Source: a virus
Direction: 5' to 3' (one strand)
Virus record (IMG/VR): IMGVR_UViG_3300030098_002658
Location: 1-32,863 of that record
DNA length: 32,863 bases
A program made the position numbers and the translations under genes. The notes under the pieces are model-generated. The model saw only the letters and a list, made by a program, of their open reading frames with translations, was not told where the DNA came from and made no database searches. Positions 28,030 through 32,863 of the stretch are shown piece after piece (positions within the stretch are counted from its first letter, which is position 1; each line of letters starts with the position of its first letter).

Positions 28030-28320
28030 ATGTTAATACGAAAAAGTTCCAAGGGTCATGATTTAAAATTGTATCGTAATACGAATCCAGGTGCAATTCG
28101 CACCAAAACATTTCCAGACAAATCAACTGAAACTGTAACTTATCCTACTAGTGGTTCATATTTTCTAATGTTAGATGGTAAACTTATTAAGCAAAGTGAT
28201 GATTGGAACTCAATTGAGCAATCATATGTAGATGAGTGTCAGTCTCTTCATGGTGGTGGTAGCGGTCGAATGTTATTAGGTAAGCATAAGTTAGTACAAA
28301 ATGTATTAAAGGAATTGTAA
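28030..28320 (+). CDS. Small protein of unknown function
   Basis: A 96-residue protein. ATG 28030 is taken because the longer open frame reaching back to 27952 lies inside the previous gene. The sequence 'RNTNPGAIRTKTFPDKSTETVTYPTSGSYFLMLDGKLIKQSDDWNSIEQSYVDECQSLHGG' looks like a small alpha/beta protein. No family is recognised. Placed between a coiled-coil gene and a putative lipoprotein, it could be part of the lysis or virion set. Confidence 0.6.
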   Translation: MLIRKSSKGHDLKLYRNTNPGAIRTKTFPDKSTETVTYPTSGSYFLMLDGKLIKQSDDWNSIEQSYVDECQSLHGGGSGRMLLGKHKLVQNVLKEL

Positions 28321-28358
28321 GTAATCTTTGATGAATAAAGTAATAAAAAAGTTAAAAA

Positions 28359-28598
28359 ATGGAGACTTTAAAGTTGTTAATGCGAGTTATAATCTTCCTA
28401 TTACTTATGAATTTAATAGGATGCGGAAAAGGTTGGAGCGTGGGAGAAATACAACTAACGCCCCAGGATACTGTTACGAACACAGTATTCATAGAAATAA
28501 TGGGAGTTGATTCTGTGTTACATTATTATCATGGTAAGGTAATGATGTATTCTAACTGGTGTTGGGTTCATCATCAGTATGAGGATGTGGTGCAATAA
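28359..28598 (+). CDS. Putative lipoprotein (outer-membrane spanin candidate)
   Basis: A 79-residue protein with a lipoprotein signal: 'MRVIIFLLLMNLIGC', lipobox L-I-G-C with the modified Cys at position 22 of the longest form. Start may be ATG 28359 or 28380 (M8). After cleavage a 57-residue exported part remains, rich in His, Tyr and Trp ('LHYYHGKVMMYSNWCWVHHQ'). Its stop overlaps the next gene (TAATG), a single-span coiled-coil membrane protein, so the pair could act as spanins joining the two membranes at lysis. The order is reversed from lambda Rz/Rz1. It implies a Gram-negative host (inference). Confidence 0.6.
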   Translation: METLKLLMRVIIFLLLMNLIGCGKGWSVGEIQLTPQDTVTNTVFIEIMGVDSVLHYYHGKVMMYSNWCWVHHQYEDVVQ

Positions 28599-28915
28599 TG
28601 GACTGGATAATGGCATATCAAGAAGGTGGAATGGTATTAGTAGTCGCAATGATGTTTGTCTACTTAGTAGTATCAATGTCTAAAAAAAATGAAACACAGC
28701 AAGAAACATTAGAGAATTTAAAAATTGAGAACAAAGGTCAAAGTGAGACACTTGAAAACATGGAAGGAATGATTATCAAATTAATTAATAGATGGAATCA
28801 ATCAGACGATAAACTTGATAGAAAATTTGACTCAATGACCAAGAGTATAAATGATTTGGATAATCAAGTGTCTCGGATAGACGGATCTTTAAGTCGAATT
28901 AATGGAAAGAATTAA
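28598..28915 (+). CDS. Membrane protein with coiled-coil domain (inner spanin or holin candidate)
   Basis: A 105-residue protein: one N-terminal membrane span ('GGMVLVVAMMFVYLVVSM', about residues 9-26) and a long coiled coil ('ETQQETLENLKIENKGQSETLENMEGMIIKLINRW' to the end). This build is that of inner-membrane spanins, or of XhlA-type lysis helpers. Genes on both sides encode membrane proteins and overlap by one base. Final choice between spanin and holin accessory is not possible from sequence. Confidence 0.6.
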   Translation: MDWIMAYQEGGMVLVVAMMFVYLVVSMSKKNETQQETLENLKIENKGQSETLENMEGMIIKLINRWNQSDDKLDRKFDSMTKSINDLDNQVSRIDGSLSRINGKN

Positions 28916-29061
28916 TGGATAGTTTAAAAGTATCAGGAATATCATTTTTTAATTATGGAATTCATCTAGCAAACATTAATTTAATTCTTCAATGTATTAT
29001 TGGGGTAATGACAATTATATATCTTAGTTATAAAATCAAAACAATAAAGAAAGGTAAATAG
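28915..29061 (+). CDS. Small membrane protein, holin candidate
   Basis: A 48-residue frame from ATG 28915 (overlapping the upstream stop, TAATG) to TAG 29059-29061. It has an N-terminal amphipathic stretch, then one clear span ('INLILQCIIGVMTIIYLSY', about 21-39) and a basic tail ('KIKTIKKGK'). Small single-span proteins with a charged end in a lysis cluster are often holins. The Asn-rich 'ANINLILQ' motif before the span is also seen, in my memory, in marine phage holin-like proteins. It overlaps nothing downstream; the next gene starts one base on. Confidence 0.62.
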   Translation: MDSLKVSGISFFNYGIHLANINLILQCIIGVMTIIYLSYKIKTIKKGK

Positions 29062-29062
29062 A

Positions 29063-29296
29063 ATGGAATGGTTAACATGGGCAAATTTTGCATATATGAT
29101 GGCGATAATCTTAGCAGCAGTTGGTACAATGGTAGCTACAAAATACAGAATAGTAATTAAAGAATTAAAAGAAGTAGCAGATACGTATCATACCGCCATG
29201 AAAGATGGTGAACTAGATGAAAAAGAAAAACAAAAATTAGCAAAAGAGTGTATGGATGTAGTAATGTCTGTAGTTCGCTTAGTATGGAAGTTCTAA
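29063..29296 (+). CDS. Membrane protein of the lysis region, holin-like candidate
   Basis: A 77-residue protein with one N-terminal span ('FAYMMAIILAAVGTMVAT', about 9-26) and a charged helical domain ('VIKELKEVADTYHTAMKDGELDEKEKQKLAKECMDVV'). ATG 29063 comes two bases after the previous stop, with AAAGG in the end of that gene as SD. Its size and build suit a holin, antiholin or holin regulator next to the 48-residue membrane protein. Which one forms the pore is not decided by the sequence. Confidence 0.6.
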   Translation: MEWLTWANFAYMMAIILAAVGTMVATKYRIVIKELKEVADTYHTAMKDGELDEKEKQKLAKECMDVVMSVVRLVWKF

Positions 29297-29303
29297 AAAA
29301 ACA

Positions 29304-29600
29304 ATGACTGTACCAGCACGAGTTAAATCTACAATGCGCAGATTAGGACTGCGTGGAGTTAATAAACCAAAGCGTACTCCAAGTCATAAGACCAAATCAC
29401 ATGTAGTGATGGCAAAATCTGGTGATAGGTATAAGTTAATTCGCTTTGGTCAGCAAGGAGCTAAGACCGCTGGTAAGCCACGTAAAGGTGAATCAGAAAG
29501 AATGAAAGCAAGGCGTAGGTCATTTAAGGCAAGACATGCAAGAAATATCGCTAAAGGTAAGATGAGTGCTGCTTATTGGGCAAATAAGGTAAAATGGTAA
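29304..29600 (+). CDS. DUF6321-like basic protein
   Basis: A 98-residue, strongly basic protein with the family pattern 'ARVKSTMRRLGLRGVNKPKRTP', 'HKTKSHVVMAKSGDRYKLIRFGQQG', and the end 'RRRSFKARHARNIAKGKMSAAYWANKVKW', which I know from DUF6321 proteins of cyanophages and other marine phages. The conserved role is not established. Basic Lys/Arg-rich composition suggests nucleic acid binding. It starts a run of three cationic small genes ahead of the lysozyme-like gene. Its stop overlaps the next ATG (TAATG). Confidence 0.8.
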   Translation: MTVPARVKSTMRRLGLRGVNKPKRTPSHKTKSHVVMAKSGDRYKLIRFGQQGAKTAGKPRKGESERMKARRRSFKARHARNIAKGKMSAAYWANKVKW

Positions 29601-29773
29601 TGAAAGTAAAAGGTATCAGTGTAACAGGATTAAGTAAACGTCAGGTCGCGGCAATGCGTAGACATGCAAGGCATCACACTGCAAAGCATTTAAGATCTAT
29701 GGTAGCCGCAATGCGCAAAGGAGCAACATTTAGTCAGTCACATGTTAGTGCAATGAAGAAAGTTGGGCGTTAA
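29600..29773 (+). CDS. Small His/Arg-rich basic protein
   Basis: A 57-residue frame whose ATG overlaps the stop of the DUF6321-like gene (TAATG), ending TAA 29771-29773. It is rich in Arg, Lys and His ('KRQVAAMRRHARHHTAKHL', 'RSMVAAMRKGATFSQSHVSAMKKVG') and looks like two amphipathic helices. Proteins of this form ('LTKRQ...HHTKKHM...MRKGM-F-x-x-AH-x-x-AMKKVG') occur, as I recall, in marine cyanophages. The role is unknown; DNA binding or head assembly are possible. Confidence 0.72.
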   Translation: MKVKGISVTGLSKRQVAAMRRHARHHTAKHLRSMVAAMRKGATFSQSHVSAMKKVGR

Positions 29774-29815
29774 ATATAGTAAAAGAATAAAAAGCAAAGT
29801 AAGGAGCGCAAGATA

Positions 29816-29893
29816 ATGCCATATCATTATGGAAAAAAGAAAACAAAGAAAAAGAAGAAGAAGAAAATGAAACGTGGGATAAAACGTGGTTGA
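29816..29893 (+). CDS. Lysine-rich mini-protein
   Basis: A 25-residue frame from ATG 29816, preceded by AAGGAG (29801-29806), to TGA 29891-29893. It begins MPYHYGKKK and is then almost entirely Lys/Arg, ending KRGIKRG. Mini-proteins of this kind exist in several marine phages. The clear SD and eight-base overlap with the next gene's GTG support expression. Suggested roles are DNA condensation or membrane disturbance; none is shown. Confidence 0.68.
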   Translation: MPYHYGKKKTKKKKKKKMKRGIKRG

Positions 29894-30368
29894 TAAAAAA
29901 CAAATGCGTGGCATTATCAATGATGTCTTACAGAAGTTAGGTGAGAAATATGCTCATCCTAAAGCATTGGATTTAGTATACAATACTGGTTTAGTGGAAT
30001 CAAAGTACGTATATCTAAAGCAAATTAAAGGACCAGCGGTTGGATTTGCGCAAATTGAACCGTGGGTTGGAATTTCAATGATTAAGGATTATTTACAATA
30101 CAGAGAATCATTGATGAAAAAAGTAGCAGATGTGTGTAAAATAGATTGGAAGTACTTCATAGACCCAAAAGAAGATGACTGGCGTTACATATTAACAGTA
30201 AACATTGCTGCTCAAATTGTGTTTTGTAGGTTGCACTATTGGAGAGTACCTAAGTCACTACCAAGCACATTAGAAGAACAAGCGCAGCAATGGAAAGTAT
30301 TTTATAACACTGCTAAAGGTGCTGGAACTCCAGAAAAATTTATTGAAATAGTGCAAAAATATGGATGA
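29886..30368 (+). CDS. Lysozyme/transglycosylase-like endolysin candidate
   Basis: A 160-residue protein. The frame begins at GTG 29886; ATG 29904 is an alternative, and neither has a strong SD. 'DLVYNTGLVESKYVYLKQIKGPAVGFAQIEPWVG' follows the lysozyme-fold pattern of lytic transglycosylases: catalytic Glu in '-x-ES-x-Y/F' (E34) and 'G-x-A/M-QIEP' a short way on. It would cut cell-wall glycan to release progeny. There is no signal peptide, so a holin would be needed; membrane proteins lie just upstream. A virion-bound lysozyme is the alternative. The last bases overlap the next gene. Confidence 0.72.
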   Translation: MVDKKQMRGIINDVLQKLGEKYAHPKALDLVYNTGLVESKYVYLKQIKGPAVGFAQIEPWVGISMIKDYLQYRESLMKKVADVCKIDWKYFIDPKEDDWRYILTVNIAAQIVFCRLHYWRVPKSLPSTLEEQAQQWKVFYNTAKGAGTPEKFIEIVQKYG

Positions 30369-30558
30369 AGCACAGCAAATCGATGATTTGATTCATTTAA
30401 TGTATGAACTCAAGGAATTGGCTAGTAACCTGGAAGATCCAAGAAAGGATATTGACATTATCATCGGAACGATTATTGCTTTGATTATTTGCGCTAAAGT
30501 ACCCGATGTAACCATTCTACCTACTAGTAGTAATACAAATGAGATAGCACAAGCATGA
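30361..30558 (+). CDS. Small protein with one membrane segment
   Basis: A 65-residue protein whose ATG lies within the end of the lysozyme-like gene (eight-base overlap). An acidic N-terminal helix ('DEAQQIDDLIHLMYELKELASNLED') precedes a hydrophobic segment ('IDIIIGTIIALIICAKVP', about 32-49) and a polar tail. With the lysin next to it this could be a holin or an antiholin, but the acidic first half is unusual. Its end overlaps the next ATG (ATGA). Confidence 0.58.
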   Translation: MDEAQQIDDLIHLMYELKELASNLEDPRKDIDIIIGTIIALIICAKVPDVTILPTSSNTNEIAQA

Positions 30559-31529
30559 GTTATTTAGAAGCATTTTGCAACACAACCACAGATTTACAGG
30601 CAATTGTTAGTGATATAGATCGATATGATCGTAAGCGCGTACTAATAAGTAATTTCATTACAACAGATACAACTAATTTATATCAATTAATGAATACAGG
30701 ACATATCGAACAGTTGTATCGTGATGGCATTGAGATGACTGCTGTAACTGATAGTCCAAACGCAGATAACGAGTATAATTATTCAAGCACTACAGACTCT
30801 TTTCAATTCTTTTTATCTTCTTCATCTGTTAACGCATTAAATAGTAGCGTATTTGAATCTGGTGAAGATTGGAATACTTTAAAAACTAAAGTTACTAAAG
30901 AGCAAGCAGACCACATGCGCAGTTATTTAAATAGACCAATCTACAAACGCGGTAATTCAAATTACCAGGGAGCAAGTGATAGGCCATATGACTTCATTGT
31001 AATTCGTTGTAATGCCATACTGGCCTGTGCTGATTTAGTGCGTAGCCAAAACCCAGAGAAAGCAGACGAACTTGAAGAGCGCGTACTTGGTGAAGATGGA
31101 TTATTAGTAAAACTAAAAAGACGCGATTACGTCATGTGGAATGAAACATCATTTCGCAGTGAATCTGGTGTCATAAGAGAGATAAGCGTCAATGGGTCAA
31201 CCACTGGATACATAGAAGATATTAAAATGTTTGGACCACCAAGTACTGATTACGATGAGGTTCGCGTTGTGATTAGTACAGCAGGTACATTTTCTCCTGG
31301 AACTGCATCAACAGTTAAGTATGATGTGTTTACTAAGGATGATACTGGATTACGCAGGCATAAGTCAGTAGATGCTGAAGTAATGAATGGAGATTACCAA
31401 TCACTAGCATATGGCGCACTAATAAGATTTCAAGCTGGTGTTTATACACTAAATGACGAGTGGTCCATTACATTTCAATCAGATGATATTCAAGTAGGTA
31501 CTGTGCGAAGCGGACAAATTTATAGATAA
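30555..31529 (+). CDS. Head-tail connector / adaptor-like structural protein
   Basis: A 324-residue protein. The helical N-terminal two thirds ('SYLEAFCNTTTDLQAIVSDIDRYDRKRVLISNF', 'HIEQLYRDGIEMTAV', 'DHMRSYLNRPIYKRG', 'YDFIVIRCNAILACADLVRSQNPEKADELEERV') resemble the connector proteins of environmental phages. The C-terminal third is beta-rich ('GYIEDIKMFGPPSTDYDEVRVVISTAG'). It opens the tail block, before a tail-completion-like gene and the major tail protein. The role is taken from the order; no decisive motif is seen. Starts at ATGA overlap; stop overlaps next ATG. Confidence 0.62.
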   Translation: MSYLEAFCNTTTDLQAIVSDIDRYDRKRVLISNFITTDTTNLYQLMNTGHIEQLYRDGIEMTAVTDSPNADNEYNYSSTTDSFQFFLSSSSVNALNSSVFESGEDWNTLKTKVTKEQADHMRSYLNRPIYKRGNSNYQGASDRPYDFIVIRCNAILACADLVRSQNPEKADELEERVLGEDGLLVKLKRRDYVMWNETSFRSESGVIREISVNGSTTGYIEDIKMFGPPSTDYDEVRVVISTAGTFSPGTASTVKYDVFTKDDTGLRRHKSVDAEVMNGDYQSLAYGALIRFQAGVYTLNDEWSITFQSDDIQVGTVRSGQIYR

Positions 31530-31960
31530 TGGCCATTACATTTAATAATGTTATTTACGATAGAGTTATCGACAATCTTCACAGCATACTTGCGAATGAA
31601 TTTGGGATTCAGATATTTTATGATGAACATAAAGGAAATCAAAGTTTTCTTCTTGAACCTTTATCAGACGAACTAAATGAACAAATTAACATTGGAATGG
31701 TTAGAGATTATACGATTCTCATTAGTTATCAAGTAGATTTTGCTGGTAATTATTCAAAAGAAAGTTTTAGGCAAGTCGCACTCGTAGCGGAGCGGTTAAA
31801 GAGATTATTATACAATAATCGTAATTACAGCGTGTCAGGAACAAGACAATTTTATAATGCAGTCATCGATTCCACTGTATATGAGCGCGATGAAGAGAAT
31901 CGAGATCTCTTGCGCGCTAACATGACTGCTATAGTATCAGCAATGGAGATTATGACATGA
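31529..31960 (+). CDS. Tail completion / tail terminator-like protein
   Basis: A 143-residue protein with a mixed alpha/beta pattern ('VIDNLHSILANEFGIQIFYDEHKG', 'RDYTILISYQVDF', 'ALVAERLKRLLYNNRNY', 'RANMTAIVSAMEIM'), the layout of tail-terminator proteins (gpU-like): long helix, strands, then a C-terminal strand. It lies two genes before the major tail protein, the expected place. ATG 31529 overlaps the upstream stop. The assignment depends on order and length. Confidence 0.65.
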   Translation: MAITFNNVIYDRVIDNLHSILANEFGIQIFYDEHKGNQSFLLEPLSDELNEQINIGMVRDYTILISYQVDFAGNYSKESFRQVALVAERLKRLLYNNRNYSVSGTRQFYNAVIDSTVYERDEENRDLLRANMTAIVSAMEIMT

Positions 31961-32145
31961 TGTACAAGGCAAAAGAATCATATTTAAAATTGAAGGATAG
32001 TGAGAATTTTTGCGCTCACTGGAGTCCGAATAAACACAAATTATTAGTTGCTGGTTGTTCGGTAGAGATAACAAGTGTTCCAAAGGTATTAGAAAAACAT
32101 CTTGAAAGCATAGATATTAAAAAAAAATCAAAGGAAGATAAGTAA
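31957..32145 (+). CDS. Small protein between tail terminator and tail tube genes
   Basis: A 62-residue basic protein with two adjacent ATGs (31957 and 31960) and a four-base overlap with the gene before. It holds 'CAHWSPNKHKLLVAGCSVEIT' with two cysteines and a basic, helical C-terminus ('LEKHLESIDIKKKSKEDK'). Its stop overlaps the major tail protein ATG (TAATG). It probably takes part in tail assembly, by position alone. Confidence 0.62.
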   Translation: MMYKAKESYLKLKDSENFCAHWSPNKHKLLVAGCSVEITSVPKVLEKHLESIDIKKKSKEDK

Positions 32146-32863
32146 TGGCTGAAACTAATTTTCAAGCACAATCGAACATAGCGGTTGCTATTGGTAGTAA
32201 AGGTAGTAATGTAAACTTAGGTACATCACACGCAGCTGGCGATACATGGAATTTTTTACAAGTAACTGATTTTAACATACAGCACGCAGGTGCGACATTG
32301 GACGTTGCGCCAAATAAGAGTGGTATTCTAGGTCAATTAGAAAGCCAAGGACATCATCGTCCAGATACCATGATGTACGAAGTTACCTTAACCATGCGTG
32401 GAACTCCTACAGCAGTTCTAAAGTCTTGTTTAGCATTATTTAGTGAAGGTTCTAGCGCGGCAGCACTAACACCAGCGTCAAGCACTGGTACCATGAAACA
32501 TGATACAGGAACTACAGATGCAGTAACCTTATTATTTAAAAATGGTGGTTCTGATGCAACAAACATTAGTGCAGTCATGGTAGGTTGTTTCTGTACTTCC
32601 ATGATATTACGTGAAGATGTAGGAACGAATGGTGGAGAAATGGTTGTTGAATCGACTTTCGTCACAGGATATAGGCCAGTAGAAAATACATTAGCCGCTA
32701 GTTCTGAAACTCTTGATACTGATTCACCAAAAAACATTTTTTCACTTGCAACTCAAACCATTAATAGTCAACCTTTAGTACTTAACTCATGGGAAATTAG
32801 TATTACTAGACCATTGGCAAGAGTTGGATACATTGACACCACAGATTATAATCCATATGGTTA
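32145..32863 (+). CDS. Major tail protein, N-terminal part (gene continues at base 1)
   Basis: The frame begins at ATG 32145, overlapping the stop of the previous gene, and runs open to the end of the window. Joined at the overlap to 1-365 it gives 327 residues. It starts 'AETNFQAQSNIAVAIGSKGS' and has beta-rich stretches ('NFLQVTDFNIQHAGATLDV', 'MMYEVTLTMRGTPTAVLKSC', 'MVVESTFVTGYRP'), the layout of tail tube proteins. The codon at 32763-32765 is AAT (Asn), whereas the copy at the start ends in C (Asn too). The gene leads into the chaperone pair. Confidence 0.78.
   Translation, partial: MAETNFQAQSNIAVAIGSKGSNVNLGTSHAAGDTWNFLQVTDFNIQHAGATLDVAPNKSGILGQLESQGHHRPDTMMYEVTLTMRGTPTAVLKSCLALFSEGSSAAALTPASSTGTMKHDTGTTDAVTLLFKNGGSDATNISAVMVGCFCTSMILREDVGTNGGEMVVESTFVTGYRPVENTLAASSETLDTDSPKNIFSLATQTINSQPLVLNSWEISITRPLARVGYIDTTDYNPYG
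32766..32863. repeat. Terminal overlap, copy 2 (circular join)
   Basis: This is an exact copy of bases 3-100. The offset between the copies is 32,763, which is divisible by three, and both copies lie in the same reading frame of the major tail protein. The unit genome length is therefore about 32,763 bp. Confidence 0.93.

Noticed and set aside
28328-28510. A 59/60-residue frame (TTG 28328 / ATG 28331) overlapping the lipoprotein gene
   Set aside because: It has no close SD, it overlaps a frame with a clear lipobox and coupled stop, and its second half has no protein-like pattern.
1-32863. tRNA genes, CRISPR arrays, integrase, insertion sequences
   Set aside because: None found by reading: no cloverleaf-like segment with a T-loop, no spaced repeats of CRISPR type, no recombinase or transposase motifs in any long frame.

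Overview
The window looks like one complete, circular genome of an AT-rich tailed phage with a long-tail (siphovirus-like) gene set. Bases 3-100 and 32766-32863 are identical, so the unit is about 32,763 bp and the cut point lies inside the major tail protein gene. Several proteins are of kinds I associate with uncultured marine and aquatic phages: a fibre C-terminus with an 'LDDYEEG' motif, a DUF6321-like basic protein, a lysine-rich mini-protein, and a tail-hub protein starting 'FTNAPGVSNINENWL'. The host cannot be named. Shine-Dalgarno (SD) sequences of the GGAG/GAGG type precede most genes, so it is a bacterium with ordinary initiation. I see no tRNA, CRISPR array, insertion sequence, DNA polymerase or integrase.

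Layout, following the circle. (1) 18699-24561, rightward: sigma-like/HTH protein, small and large terminase, portal, MuF-like protein, virion-morphogenesis protein, scaffold and major capsid, ending at a clear terminator (24581-24610). (2) 24627-27757: small proteins, a 110-residue putative structural protein, a 614-residue fibre, and companions. (3) 27773-30558: small proteins, including a putative lipoprotein, several single-membrane-segment proteins, very basic peptides and a lysozyme-like protein; this is probably the lysis region. (4) 30555-32863 and 1-6887: head-tail joining proteins, major tail protein, two tail chaperone frames linked by a programmed -1 frameshift, tape measure, a tail-hub protein carrying a LamG domain, and a further tail protein. 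(5) 6939-15477, rightward early region: two XRE-type regulators, an SSB-like protein with an acidic tip, three small PD-(D/E)XK nucleases, an adenine-N6 and a cytosine-C5 methyltransferase, a RecB/Cas4-like nuclease, and a large zinc ribbon-TOPRIM-RecA primase-helicase. (6) 15478-16177: a repeat-rich stretch with a small ORF and a bidirectional terminator, the best candidate replication origin. (7) 16178-18331, leftward: small genes including a GP88-like cysteine protein and two tiny membrane proteins. (8) 18332-18698: a divergent control region.

The genes fit a phage that makes its own primer and unwinds DNA but borrows the host polymerase, protects or marks its DNA by methylation, and packages into a terminase/portal head with a flexible tail. 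A 12-base motif (TTGTCAACACTT) occurs directly before the first XRE gene, where it forms a palindrome, and again at the control region before the late genes. This suggests one regulator controls both. A long hairpin at 7610-7681 that buries a start codon and shows a CU-repeat loop is the most unusual non-coding element.
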